Shown piece by piece: positions 15,811 to 23,826 of a DNA stretch of 45,310 nt. Both the position numbers and the translations under genes were made by a program. Origin of the DNA: an uncultured bacterium (GTDB lineage Bacteria; Hydrogenedentota; Hydrogenedentia; Hydrogenedentales; CAILVY01); contig CALEDJ010000015.1 in the NCBI GenBank assembly GCA_937951485.1, forward strand, positions 1 through 45,310, in the 5' to 3' direction. Position 1 is the first letter of the stretch. Each line of letters opens with the position of its first letter. Under the pieces are notes generated by a model that worked only from the letters and a program-made list of their open reading frames with translations, did no database searches and was not told the DNA's origin.

Positions 15811-17781
15811 ATGCCGGAAGCGAAAAGGGTTTCAGCGGACGTTGCCGCAGATGAGATGGTGCGATTGGCGCAGGAACGCGGCGACAGACTGGCGCATGAC
15901 CGTTATCAGGCGATGCGGCCGCAATGCGGTTTCGGGCAGTTGGGGCTGTGCTGCCATAATTGCAATATGGGGCCGTGCCGGATTGACCCGTTTGGCCAGG
16001 GGACCAGGGAAGGCATCTGCGGCGCATCGGCGGACGTGATTGCAGCGCGGAATCTGGCCCGCCGTGCCGCGGTTGGCTCCGCGGCCCATTCGGACCATGG
16101 CCGCAGTATTGCCATGACGCTGCTGGAAACGGCGCGCGGCCAGGCGCAAGGGTATTCCATCAAAGGACCGGCCAAACTGCTGGCGCTGGCGAAGGAGTGG
16201 GGGATTGCGACGGACAAGCGCAGCCTGGAGGAGATTGCAGAGGAGGTGGCGCTGGCGGCGCTGGAGGACTTTGGGCGGCAGGACGGCGGCCTTCGGTTTG
16301 TCTCCCGCGCACCGGCAAAGGTGCAGGCGCGCTGGGAAAGTCACGGCGTGATGCCGCGCGGCGTTGATCGCGATATTGTGGGGGTGTTGCACAGCACGAA
16401 TATGGGCGGATCCAACGAGCCGTATCATTTGCTCCGCAGTTGCGTGCGGGCGGGCCTGGTGGACGGATGGGGCGGCTCAATGGTCGCCACAGAACTGAGC
16501 GACATCCTGTTCGGCGAACCCGCGCCGCTGGTATCCGAGGCGAACCTGGGCGTACTTAAGGAGGATCATGTCAACATTCTCGTTCATGGCCATGAACCCG
16601 TGCTTTCCGACGCGCTGGTGGCCGCCTCGCAAACCGACGAAGTGATGGCGGCGTGTGAGGCGGTAGGCGCGAAGGGCATTCAGTTGGCGGGGATTTGCTG
16701 CACGGCCAACGAAATTCTCATGCGCCACGGCGTACCCATCGCGGGCAACCTGCTCCACCAGGAATTTGCCCTGGTCACGGGGGCCGTGGACATGATGGTG
16801 GTGGATATCCAGTGCATTTTCCCGTCGTTGCGCGCAGTGGCGGGCAAGTATCACACGAAAATCGTCAGCACTTCGCCCAAGGCCCATTTTGAGGGGTTCA
16901 CCCACATCGAGTTCGACGAACGCCGCGCGCTGGACAGTGCGCGCACGCTGCTGTTGACCGGCATCCAGAATTTTGCGAACCGCGACCCAGGGAAGGTGCA
17001 CATCCCCACGGACAAGTCGCCATTGATTGCGGGATTTACCACCGAGGGCGTCTTTGATCATTTGGGCGGGCGCTACCGGCCCTCGTACCGCCCGTTGAAC
17101 AACGCCATCATAGACGGCCGTATCCGAGGCGTGGTCGGCATTGTCGGCTGCAACACCGTGAAGATCACGCAGGACGAGGCCCATCTGACGCTTGCCAAGG
17201 AATTGCTGCGCCACGATGTACTGATTGTGCAGACGGGGTGTTCGGCGATTGCCTGCGGGAAGGCGGGTCTGTTGACTCCGGAAGCGGTGGAACTGTACGC
17301 GGGGGCCGGGCTTCAGGAAGTATGCGATGCGGTGGGCTTGCCGCCGTGCCTTCATTTGGGCGCGTGCGTGGACAACACGCGCATCCTCACCGCGTGCATC
17401 GAGATATGCCGCGAAGGCGGCTTGGGCGATGACTTTGCGGAGTTGCCGGTTGCGGGGGCTGCGCCGGAATGGATGAGCGACAAGGCGATTGCCATCGGGT
17501 TCTACGTGGTCGGCTCGGGCATCTTTACCGTGGTCGGCGATTCGCTCCCGATTATGGGCAGCCCCCGGGTTGCAGACTACCTGACGGGCGGCATGGAAGA
17601 GGATTTCGGCGCCCGATTCGCTTTCGAGCGCGACCCGCTCAAGGCGGCGGCGCTTATTGTCGAGCATTTGAACGCCAAACGCGAGGCGCTGCATTTGTCG
17701 CCCATGATCTACGAGCCGCGACCGGCGGAAACCCTCGGCAAGAGGTGGCGCGCCGGCGGCGTCGCACTGGCGGCCGTATAG
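15811..17781 (+). CDS. cooS: anaerobic carbon monoxide dehydrogenase catalytic subunit
   Basis: 656 residues from the ATG at 15811 (AAAGGAG six nt upstream). The enzyme interconverts CO and CO2 at a nickel-iron C-cluster and passes electrons through B- and D-clusters to a ferredoxin. The N-terminal cluster motif CGFGQLGLCCHNCNMGPCRI is complete. C-cluster regions follow in order: LVHGHEPVLSDAL, GICCTANEIL, VVDIQCIFPSL, GIVGCNTVK, QTGCSAIACGKAG and HLGACVDNTRI. Length fits the Coo/Acs CODH family (about 630-670). It is the first gene of a unit continuing with CooF-, NuoE-, NuoF- and NuoG-like proteins, so its electrons probably go to NAD(P)+ or come from it. No acetyl-CoA synthase gene is adjacent. 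Confidence 0.97.
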   Translation: MPEAKRVSADVAADEMVRLAQERGDRLAHDRYQAMRPQCGFGQLGLCCHNCNMGPCRIDPFGQGTREGICGASADVIAARNLARRAAVGSAAHSDHGRSIAMTLLETARGQAQGYSIKGPAKLLALAKEWGIATDKRSLEEIAEEVALAALEDFGRQDGGLRFVSRAPAKVQARWESHGVMPRGVDRDIVGVLHSTNMGGSNEPYHLLRSCVRAGLVDGWGGSMVATELSDILFGEPAPLVSEANLGVLKEDHVNILVHGHEPVLSDALVAASQTDEVMAACEAVGAKGIQLAGICCTANEILMRHGVPIAGNLLHQEFALVTGAVDMMVVDIQCIFPSLRAVAGKYHTKIVSTSPKAHFEGFTHIEFDERRALDSARTLLLTGIQNFANRDPGKVHIPTDKSPLIAGFTTEGVFDHLGGRYRPSYRPLNNAIIDGRIRGVVGIVGCNTVKITQDEAHLTLAKELLRHDVLIVQTGCSAIACGKAGLLTPEAVELYAGAGLQEVCDAVGLPPCLHLGACVDNTRILTACIEICREGGLGDDFAELPVAGAAPEWMSDKAIAIGFYVVGSGIFTVVGDSLPIMGSPRVADYLTGGMEEDFGARFAFERDPLKAAALIVEHLNAKREALHLSPMIYEPRPAETLGKRWRAGGVALAAV

Positions 17782-17830
17782 ATAAGTGCGAATTGAATCT
17801 CCCACCAGCAAAGAGGGCATACAAGTTGTC

Positions 17831-18349
17831 ATGAAACAGATACTGGTCGTCAAGGCAGAGCGGTGCCTGGGGTGCAAGAGTTGTGAGATCGCCTGCGCCA
17901 TCGAGCACTCGAAATCGCAGGAACTGGTTGCGGCGCTGGGGGAATCACCCGCGCCGCAATCACGGGTGCGCGTGTTGCAGGGCGAAACGTTTGCCGTGCC
18001 GCTTCAGTGCCGGCAGTGCGAGGATGCCGCCTGCGTGGCGTCATGCCCGACGCAGGCGCTCCGGCGCGACCATGAGGGTCCGGTGGTGCTGGAACGCAGT
18101 CGGTGCATCGGCTGCATGTGGTGCATCGAGGCCTGTCCTTTCGGCGTCATCACCATGGACCGCAACAGCGGCGCCGTCGTGAAATGCGACCAGTGCTATG
18201 AGCGCGTCGCAGAAGGGAAAATGCCCGCCTGCGTGACGGCGTGCCCCACAAGCGCGATTGCCTGCCGGGACCTCGAGGCCGTCGTGGCCGAGAAACGCCA
18301 CGCCTATCTGGTACAGATAGAGCGGGCGGTGCGGGAGGAGGCGTCGTGA
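17831..18349 (+). CDS. cooF: CooF-like four-cluster ferredoxin
   Basis: 172 residues from the ATG at 17831; a GTG at 17786 is open upstream but has no homologous N-terminus. Four Cys motifs for 4Fe-4S clusters are visible: CLGCKSCEIAC near residue 12, CRQCEDAACVASCP near 62, CIGCMWCIEACP near 96, and CDQC ... CVTACP near 120-140. This matches CooF/HycB-type electron carriers, which take electrons from CooS. It lies 50 bp after cooS and overlaps the NuoE-like gene by four bases, so it probably relays CODH electrons to the flavoprotein encoded next. Confidence 0.93.
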   Translation: MKQILVVKAERCLGCKSCEIACAIEHSKSQELVAALGESPAPQSRVRVLQGETFAVPLQCRQCEDAACVASCPTQALRRDHEGPVVLERSRCIGCMWCIEACPFGVITMDRNSGAVVKCDQCYERVAEGKMPACVTACPTSAIACRDLEAVVAEKRHAYLVQIERAVREEAS

Positions 18350-18846
18350 GCGCGGGGGAAACTGTGTCTATCGCGGCGGACACGCCCCGGCTTGAGGCCG
18401 TCCTGCAGCGATATCGCCGGGTCCCCGCATCGCTGATTTCCGTGCTGGAGGATTTGAACGAGGAATTCCGGTATCTGCCACGCCCAGTCCTCGAGCATGT
18501 CTCGATGGCGCTCAATGTGCCGCTGAATCAGATCTACCATGTGGCAACGTTTTACAAGGTGTTCAACCTCGCCCCGCAGGGCAAGCACACAATCTGTGTG
18601 TGCGAGGGGACCGCATGCCATGTGAAAGGGGCGGGGGCAATTATGGAGAAACTGCAAGAGCAGTTGCGCGTGAGCGAAGGCGGCACCACGGAGGACGGCC
18701 AGTTTACGCTGCGCAGCGTTCGTTGCCTGGGCTGCTGTGCATTGGCGCCCGCAGTCATGGTTGACCATGACGTACACGGGGAGTTGCAATTGGACGAAAC
18801 AGCGCGACTACTGTCGCGGTATGCGGACAGGCCCGATGATGCATAA
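18346..18846 (+). CDS. NuoE-like [2Fe-2S] subunit of a soluble oxidoreductase
   Basis: 166 residues from the GTG at 18346 (GTGA overlap with the preceding stop; GGGAGGAGG upstream). A helical N-terminus (PASLISVLEDLNEEFRYLP) leads to a thioredoxin-like domain with the four [2Fe-2S] ligands in the pairs CEGTACH (C-x4-C) and CLGCC (C-x3-C), as in NuoE/HydC/HndA. It delivers electrons to or from the NuoF-like subunit. The next gene begins inside this one (overlap at 18836-18846), which points to coupled translation. Confidence 0.93.
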   Translation: MSAGETVSIAADTPRLEAVLQRYRRVPASLISVLEDLNEEFRYLPRPVLEHVSMALNVPLNQIYHVATFYKVFNLAPQGKHTICVCEGTACHVKGAGAIMEKLQEQLRVSEGGTTEDGQFTLRSVRCLGCCALAPAVMVDHDVHGELQLDETARLLSRYADRPDDA

Positions 18847-20746
18847 GTGCCCTGAACAACTGGCAGCAGTCCGGAAACGGGCGCGCGCCCGCCAAAACCA
18901 TGCACGCCCCCGGATTCTGGTGGGGGCCGCGACATGCGGGCTCGCGTCCGGCGCAGGCCCGGTATTGGAGGCGTTGCGCGCGGCGGCGGCCACGGGCGCA
19001 GAAGAGATGGAAATCACAGAGACCGGCTGCAATGGGGCCTGTTACCTCGAGCCGATCGTCGAGGCGGTATTGCCTGGCAAAACGCGCGTAATGTACGGGC
19101 ATGTCAAGCCCGGGGATGCGCCCATGATCATCCAGGCGACGGTCAACGGGACGGTCTATGAAGAACGGGCGCTGTGCCGTGTGGATGCGGATGAAATCCT
19201 GCTTGAGGACGTCGTTGCGCCGTATCGCCGCAATGGCCTCGATGCCGCCCTTGAAAGAATTGTCGCCCGTGATGCGCACCCGTTCTTTCGAAGTCAACGC
19301 CACATTGCCATGCGGAATTGCGGCGTGATTGACCCTGCTTCCCTGGAGGAATATGTCGCTCGGGGCGGCTATGCCGGCGCCGCCAAGGCGCTGCTCGAGA
19401 TGCGCCCGGAGAGCATCATCGAGGCCATCAAGCGCTCCGGCCTGCGTGGGCGCGGGGGCGGCGGTTTTCCCACCGGCCGCAAGTGGGAGGCCTGCCGCAA
19501 GGCGCCCGGCGAACCCAAATACGTCATTTGCAATGCGGACGAAGGAGACCCGGGCGCATACATGGACCGCGCCATCATCGAGGGTGACCCGCATTCAATC
19601 ATAGAGGGCATGATTATTGGTTCCTATGCCATCGGCGCGCATCTCGGCTATATCTATGTGCGCCAGGAATATCCCCTGGCCGTGAGAAGACTTCGGCTGG
19701 CGCTGCAACAGGCCGAGGAGGCAGGCTTTCTGGGCACGGACATTTTCGGGTCGGGCCATGAGTTCACCATCCAGATTAACCGGGGGGCGGGCGCATTTGT
19801 CTGCGGGGAATCCACGGCGCTGATGGCATCCCTCGAAGGGCGGGTGGGCGAACCTCGGGCCAAATATATTCATACCGTCGAATTCGGACTGTGGAACAAA
19901 CCGAGTTGCCTGAACAATGTCGAGACTTGGAACAACGTCCCGGCAATCATTCAGCGCGGGGCGGACTGGTATGCCGGGATTGGTACGACAGGCAGCAAAG
20001 GCACTAAGGTGTTCTCGCTGGTGGGCAGCGCGAAGCGGGCCGGTCTGGTGGAAGTGCCGATGGGGGTGTCGTTGCGTGAAGTGGTTGAGGAGATTGGCGG
20101 CGGCGTGACCGAAGGGCGCACGTTGAAAGCGATACAGACAGGCGGCCCATCGGGCGGATGTATTCCGGCGACGTTGCTGGACGTTCCCGTGGATTACGAA
20201 AGCCTCGGCGCCCTGGGTTCGATGATGGGATCAGGCGGCCTGGTCGTCATGGACAACAGGACCTGCATGGTGGATGTCGCGCGATACTTTACCGCTTTCC
20301 TCAAGGAGGAGTCCTGCGGCAAATGCGTGCCGTGCCGCGAAGGCTCGGCGCACATGCTCGATGTCCTCACCCGCATTTGCGAGGGGGCCGGCCGGGCCGA
20401 AGACATTCCATTGCTTGAGGAACTGTCGGTTGTCATGACGGACGGGTCCCTGTGCGCGCTGGGCGGCTCGGCGCCCAATCCCGTCTTGAGCACGCTCAAG
20501 TATTTCAGAAATGAATATCAGGCGCATATAGATGAACATCGTTGTCCCGCGGGCGTCTGCAAAGCCTTGCTTACCTACCGCATCGTTGCCGAAGACTGCT
20601 CGGGATGCGATGCCTGCGTGGACGCATGCCCTTCCGGCGCCATCTCCGGCGACTATTCCGAGGCGCACGTCATTGACGAATCATTGTGCGCCCGATGCGG
20701 CCTGTGCGTTCCCGCATGCCCCCAAGGCGCGATTATTCTGCAATGA
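18836..20746 (+). CDS. NuoF/HydB-like NAD(P)H-binding flavoprotein
   Basis: 636 residues from ATG 18836 (ATG 18839 is equivalent). An N-terminal thioredoxin-like [2Fe-2S] domain (cysteines in ATCGLASG and ETGCNGACYLEP) precedes the NuoF core: FMN site GLRGRGGGGFPTGRKW (about 202-217) with CNADEGDPGAYMDR, the NADH region GAGAFVCGESTALMASLEGR (about 318-337), and the 4Fe-4S site ESCGKCVPCREG (about 493-504) closed by SLCALG. Two further clusters end the protein: CSGCDACVDACP and CARCGLCVPACP. This is the HydB/HndC layout of bifurcating hydrogenases and formate dehydrogenases, here without a hydrogenase. With CooS and CooF it probably forms a CO- or ferredoxin-linked NAD(P)+ reductase. Confidence 0.93.
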   Translation: MMHKCPEQLAAVRKRARARQNHARPRILVGAATCGLASGAGPVLEALRAAAATGAEEMEITETGCNGACYLEPIVEAVLPGKTRVMYGHVKPGDAPMIIQATVNGTVYEERALCRVDADEILLEDVVAPYRRNGLDAALERIVARDAHPFFRSQRHIAMRNCGVIDPASLEEYVARGGYAGAAKALLEMRPESIIEAIKRSGLRGRGGGGFPTGRKWEACRKAPGEPKYVICNADEGDPGAYMDRAIIEGDPHSIIEGMIIGSYAIGAHLGYIYVRQEYPLAVRRLRLALQQAEEAGFLGTDIFGSGHEFTIQINRGAGAFVCGESTALMASLEGRVGEPRAKYIHTVEFGLWNKPSCLNNVETWNNVPAIIQRGADWYAGIGTTGSKGTKVFSLVGSAKRAGLVEVPMGVSLREVVEEIGGGVTEGRTLKAIQTGGPSGGCIPATLLDVPVDYESLGALGSMMGSGGLVVMDNRTCMVDVARYFTAFLKEESCGKCVPCREGSAHMLDVLTRICEGAGRAEDIPLLEELSVVMTDGSLCALGGSAPNPVLSTLKYFRNEYQAHIDEHRCPAGVCKALLTYRIVAEDCSGCDACVDACPSGAISGDYSEAHVIDESLCARCGLCVPACPQGAIILQ

Positions 20747-20759
20747 TGAAGGCGAGAAT

Positions 20760-21599
20760 ATGCATCAGATGAATCCTGTGAATTTCTCGATTAATGGTCG
20801 GCCAATGCGCGCAGCGCCAGGGGAAACGGTGCTGAGCGTCGCCCGCCGCAACGATATTCCCATCCCCACCCTCTGCCATCACGAGGCGCTTACGTCCCAG
20901 GGATCATGCCGGCTGTGCGTGGTCGAGGTGTCCTGGGGCGACCGATCCAAACTAGTCACGTCATGCATTTATACGCCTTACGAGGAAGACCGCATCGAAA
21001 CAGACACGCCCCGCGTTCGCACGCTTCGACGACTGGTGATTGAACTGTTGTTGGCGCGATGCCCGAACGTGGACGTGCTCCAACGGCTGGGCTGGGAATA
21101 CGGCGTGAAGCCTGGACGCCTGGCGCCTGAAGATGGGCGCGGAAAGGAACGCTGTATCCTCTGCGGCTTGTGTGTGCGCGTATGCGATGAGGTGGTGGGG
21201 CAACACGCCATCGGCTATGAAGGGCGTGGGGTGGAGCGGCGCATTACAACGCCATTCAACGATCATGCGGCGGCGTGCATTGGATGCGGCGCATGCGTAT
21301 ATGTCTGCCCGACAAGCGCGCTGCACTATGAAGACGTGGAAAACGTGCGCATTATGAAGGAGTTTCAAACCAGGGTGGAACTTGCGCAATGCCGACAGTG
21401 CGGACGTCGGTATGCGCCGGCTGTGTTGATTGAGAAAGTGACACGATGCGCGCAAACCAAGGAAGATGACCGGCACCTGTGCCCGGCTTGCCGCCGTCGC
21501 ACATTTGCAGAACGAATGTCAGCATGGATGCAAAAGCAACTGCCGGATGCCCGCGCCAACGGTGACCGTCTGGACGTGACAACACGCGCAGGAGGCTAG
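20760..21599 (+). CDS. NuoG N-terminus-like [2Fe-2S]/4Fe-4S protein with C-terminal zinc-ribbon-like region
   Basis: 279 residues from the ATG at 20760. The N-terminal plant-type [2Fe-2S] domain (CHHEALTSQGSCRLCVVEV, then SCIYTP) is as in NuoG/HydA. Two 4Fe-4S motifs follow: CILCGLCVRVCDEV (about 144) and CIGCGACVYVCP (about 182). There is no His-Cys3 cluster and no H-cluster or molybdopterin domain. The C-terminus has paired cysteines (CRQCGRRYAPAV, CPACRRRTF), as in a rubredoxin or zinc ribbon. It is an electron-wiring subunit of the CODH-linked complex, last gene of that unit. Confidence 0.88.
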   Translation: MHQMNPVNFSINGRPMRAAPGETVLSVARRNDIPIPTLCHHEALTSQGSCRLCVVEVSWGDRSKLVTSCIYTPYEEDRIETDTPRVRTLRRLVIELLLARCPNVDVLQRLGWEYGVKPGRLAPEDGRGKERCILCGLCVRVCDEVVGQHAIGYEGRGVERRITTPFNDHAAACIGCGACVYVCPTSALHYEDVENVRIMKEFQTRVELAQCRQCGRRYAPAVLIEKVTRCAQTKEDDRHLCPACRRRTFAERMSAWMQKQLPDARANGDRLDVTTRAGG

Positions 21600-21834
21600 C
21601 GGTCCCCCGACAGGTTATTACTATTCCAATCCAATCGGTATCGCCCGTGGACAATGACTGAAACTGCTGAGAACACCCGGCATCATTCTTCTCTTCATCG
21701 TATGGTGGCCATTGTTCCCGTCTTCCCCACCTCAACTCGAAGAAGCATCGGACTGCACGCGCGCATGCGATGTTCTCCTTTTTGGGTCCGTTTATTTTAT
21801 AACAGTCTGCGAAGTTCGAATGGTGTGAAGTTCT

Positions 21835-21850
21835 TGGCTTGTTTTTCGCA
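21835..21850 (+). promoter_or_regulatory. weak sigma-54-like element upstream of the NtrC-type regulator
   Basis: TGGCTTGTTTTTCGCA has GG and GC at the correct 10-nt spacing, but AC is replaced by TT and TTGC by TCGC. It may indicate autoregulation; weaker than the other three elements. Confidence 0.3.
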
Positions 21851-21852
21851 CT

Positions 21853-21938
21853 AAAGTGTAGTAACTTTTTTGGTTGCGGTGGATGTTCTTTGAAAAATGC
21901 GAATCTCAGGATATGCATCTCGCTTAAAAGTGCAGTAA
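21853..21938. repeat. pair of direct repeats AAAGTGYAGTAA
   Basis: AAAGTGTAGTAA (21853-21864) and AAAGTGCAGTAA (21927-21938) differ only in one pyrimidine. Their starts are 74 bp apart, close to seven helical turns, so the two copies face the same side of the DNA. Candidate binding sites for the adjacent regulator or another factor. Confidence 0.45.
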
Positions 21939-21996
21939 TCTGATAGAATATATGTAAAATATCTATTGCAAAGGCCCCTGCAAGAGGATAACCGAC

Positions 21997-23373
21997 GTGA
22001 AGATTCTGTTGATTGATGATGAAAAGATCAAGCGCATGGCCTTGGGGGATGACTTGGCCGACGCGGGCTACACGGTTTGCGCGGTGCCAAACGCGGAAGC
22101 GGGGATGGCCTGTCTTGAGAAGCAGGAGTTTGATGTGGTGATAACCGACCTTCGGATGAACGGCATGGACGGGTTGACCTTTCTGAAGAAGGTCAAGGCG
22201 GATCACCCGGAGATCGAAGTCGTGATGATCACCGCCTATGCCACCGTTGACAATGCGGTGGAGGCGATGAAGATTGGCGCCTTTGACTATATAACGAAAC
22301 CTTTCGAGAGCGCCAAACTGATTCTGGTTCTTGAGAAGATTGCCAGGATAAAGGAATTGACGCGGGAGAACACGGATCTTCGCGCCGAACTGGCCCGTGC
22401 CACGCGGCATGGCGAAATCATTGGACAGAGCGAGGCGATGCGGGATGCTTTTGAATTGCTGCAAACCGCGATCCAGGGGGAGGCGCCCATCCTCCTATGC
22501 GGTGAAACGGGCACCGGCAAGGAATTATTTGCCGAAGCCATTCACAGATACGGCCCCCGCAAGAACGCCCCCTTCATACGCGTCAGTTGCGCGGCCTTGT
22601 CCCAGCAGCTGATGGAAAGCGAGTTGTTCGGCCATGAACGGGGCGCCTTCACGGGCGCCATGGACGAGAAGCCGGGGCGCTTCGAATTGGCCAATAAAGG
22701 GACCCTGTTCCTCGATGAAATTGACGATATCCCGTTGGACATCCAAGTCAAATTGTTGCGCGTACTGGATGGCATGCCCTTTGAACGCGTCGGGGGCGTC
22801 CGCTCCATCGTCACGGATGTGCGCATTGTGGCGGCGACGAAAGTGGACTTGAAATCCAAGGTGGACGCGGGCGCGTTCAGGATTGACCTCTACTTCCGGT
22901 TGAATGTGTTTCCGATCTGGATACCGCCCCTCCGCGAGCGCAAGGAAGATATCCCGCTGCTTTTCAACCATTTCCTGGACAAATACCGAAAGTCGCACGA
23001 ACCGCTTGAGGTGAGTGAAGAAGCCATGGCCCTGTTGTGGGATCATTCCTGGCCGGGCAACGTGCGGGAACTGCAGAACGTCACACGGCGCATCCTGATG
23101 GGATTGGGCAATCGCACCCGGATTCTGCCGCAGGACATACCTGCGGATTTGCGGCAAATTTCGGGCAAAACCGCCACCGCCAGGCCCAATACGTTCTACG
23201 AGGTGATCAGGGACGTCGAACGAGACATGCTTGAGAAAGCGCTTGAAACGGCGCAAGGCAACCAGAGTAGAGCAGCCGCCGCGCTTGGGCTGAAACTGTC
23301 CACATTCCGCGACAAACTGGCGAAGCACGGCATGTTGCATGTCGGCAGCGAAGCGGCCGCCCTGGACGCCTGA
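21997..23373 (+). CDS. sigma-54-dependent NtrC-family response regulator
   Basis: 458 residues from a GTG at 21997 (AGAGG upstream). Receiver domain 1-115: LLIDDEK, phospho-acceptor D51 (VVITDLRMNGMDG), conserved T in MITAYAT and K in DYITKPF. The AAA+ domain has Walker A GETGTGKELF (about 169), the sigma-54 contact motif GAFTGA (about 216), Walker B GTLFLDEID (about 238) and arginine-finger-region words PPLRERKEDIPLL. The C-terminus is a Fis-type helix-turn-helix (GNQSRAAAALGLKLSTFRDKL). It is built to activate sigma-54 promoters and lies between two units that have them (15715 and 23664). No kinase is adjacent; the one at 44152 is the best partner in view. No stop or frameshift is seen. Confidence 0.95.
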   Translation: MKILLIDDEKIKRMALGDDLADAGYTVCAVPNAEAGMACLEKQEFDVVITDLRMNGMDGLTFLKKVKADHPEIEVVMITAYATVDNAVEAMKIGAFDYITKPFESAKLILVLEKIARIKELTRENTDLRAELARATRHGEIIGQSEAMRDAFELLQTAIQGEAPILLCGETGTGKELFAEAIHRYGPRKNAPFIRVSCAALSQQLMESELFGHERGAFTGAMDEKPGRFELANKGTLFLDEIDDIPLDIQVKLLRVLDGMPFERVGGVRSIVTDVRIVAATKVDLKSKVDAGAFRIDLYFRLNVFPIWIPPLRERKEDIPLLFNHFLDKYRKSHEPLEVSEEAMALLWDHSWPGNVRELQNVTRRILMGLGNRTRILPQDIPADLRQISGKTATARPNTFYEVIRDVERDMLEKALETAQGNQSRAAAALGLKLSTFRDKLAKHGMLHVGSEAAALDA

Positions 23374-23398
23374 ACCGTGGATGGCCGACAACCCGTGG

Positions 23399-23416
23399 GC
23401 CGCTCGAAAAAGCGGC
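23399..23416 (+). terminator. possible hairpin downstream of the regulator gene
   Basis: GCCGCT and AGCGGC pair across a CGAAAA loop, 26 nt after the stop codon. There is no T-run, so factor-independent termination is doubtful. Confidence 0.3.
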
Positions 23417-23466
23417 ATATGAGGAAGCGCCCCGTTGCCTCTCCCTTTTCCCGGATGCGCATTCAT

Positions 23467-23503
23467 TTGCGGGATACCGCATTTTGTATGGGGTATCCCG
23501 CAA
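23467..23503. promoter_or_regulatory. 12-bp perfect inverted repeat, candidate enhancer site
   Basis: TTGCGGGATACC (23467-23478) and GGTATCCCGCAA (23492-23503) are perfect inverted copies across 13 nt. The centre lies about 180 nt upstream of the sigma-54 promoter, a usual distance for an NtrC-type activator. The half-site spacing (25 nt, arm to arm) would suit a dimer. It could also be a hairpin. Confidence 0.45.
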
Positions 23504-23663
23504 CTTCCAGCCGGACAAACGCCCGTATCGTTCACTTATAAAGCGCGGATGCTCTGGCTTTTCGAGTTCTCTGCCCGCAAATCTTTCTCAGAACACGCAA
23601 CATTCCCGCTATTCAGGGTCCTACCGGGGCGGGGGTGGCGTTTTTTTTGCCCCCGCGCTGCAC

Positions 23664-23680
23664 GGGCACAGGAGTTGCTA
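23664..23680 (+). promoter_or_regulatory. sigma-54 promoter of the CooC-AcsD-Fhs-Hdr-Met unit
   Basis: GGGCACAGGAGTTGCTA has GGCAC at 23665-23669 and TTGCT at 23675-23679, with the invariant GG and GC separated by 10 nt. Transcription would start near 23691, giving a leader of about 135 nt before the CooC-type gene. Confidence 0.82.
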
Positions 23681-23826
23681 TACACCATGCAAGGCGTCCC
23701 GGATGGCCCTGTTTGCGGCATCTCGCAGATGGACGCCCAGGGAAGAAGCGCTGATGAACGGTCCGTGGGCAGGCGCGGCATGGTGAATGAGAATTGCGGC
23801 GGTTCAACGCCGGACAGGAGTAATGG

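Larger units (their letters stand above)
21600..21996. other. 397-bp gene-free regulatory interval before the NtrC-type regulator
   Basis: It contains no gene. A weak sigma-54-like element (21835-21850) and two direct repeats of AAAGTGYAGTAA (21853-21864 and 21927-21938, 74 bp apart, about seven helical turns) are the recognisable signals. The left end is the low-complexity tail after the NuoG-like gene. Confidence 0.45.
23374..23826. other. 453-bp regulatory interval before the CooC unit
   Basis: No gene is seen. It contains a hairpin after the regulator (23399-23416), a 12-bp perfect inverted repeat (23467-23503), a GC-rich fold with a T8 loop (23630-23658) and the sigma-54 promoter at 23664-23680. 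Confidence 0.55.

Noticed and set aside
16477-17901. A 474-codon minus-strand frame across cooS.
   Set aside because: It is antisense to the well-conserved CODH catalytic gene and gives a His/Arg-rich, low-likelihood protein. The same applies to the large minus-strand frames opposite hdrB/hdrA (28763-30067) and the NuoF fusion (37565-38848).
21654-21854. A 66-codon plus-strand frame in the gap before the regulator.
   Set aside because: No ribosome site, no family resemblance, and a composition unlike the neighbouring genes; left out as chance.
23630-23658. GCGGGGG ... CCCCCGC fold with a T8 run, considered as a terminator.
   Set aside because: The T-run lies in the loop, not after the stem, and the fold sits directly upstream of a sigma-54 promoter; not a standard intrinsic terminator.
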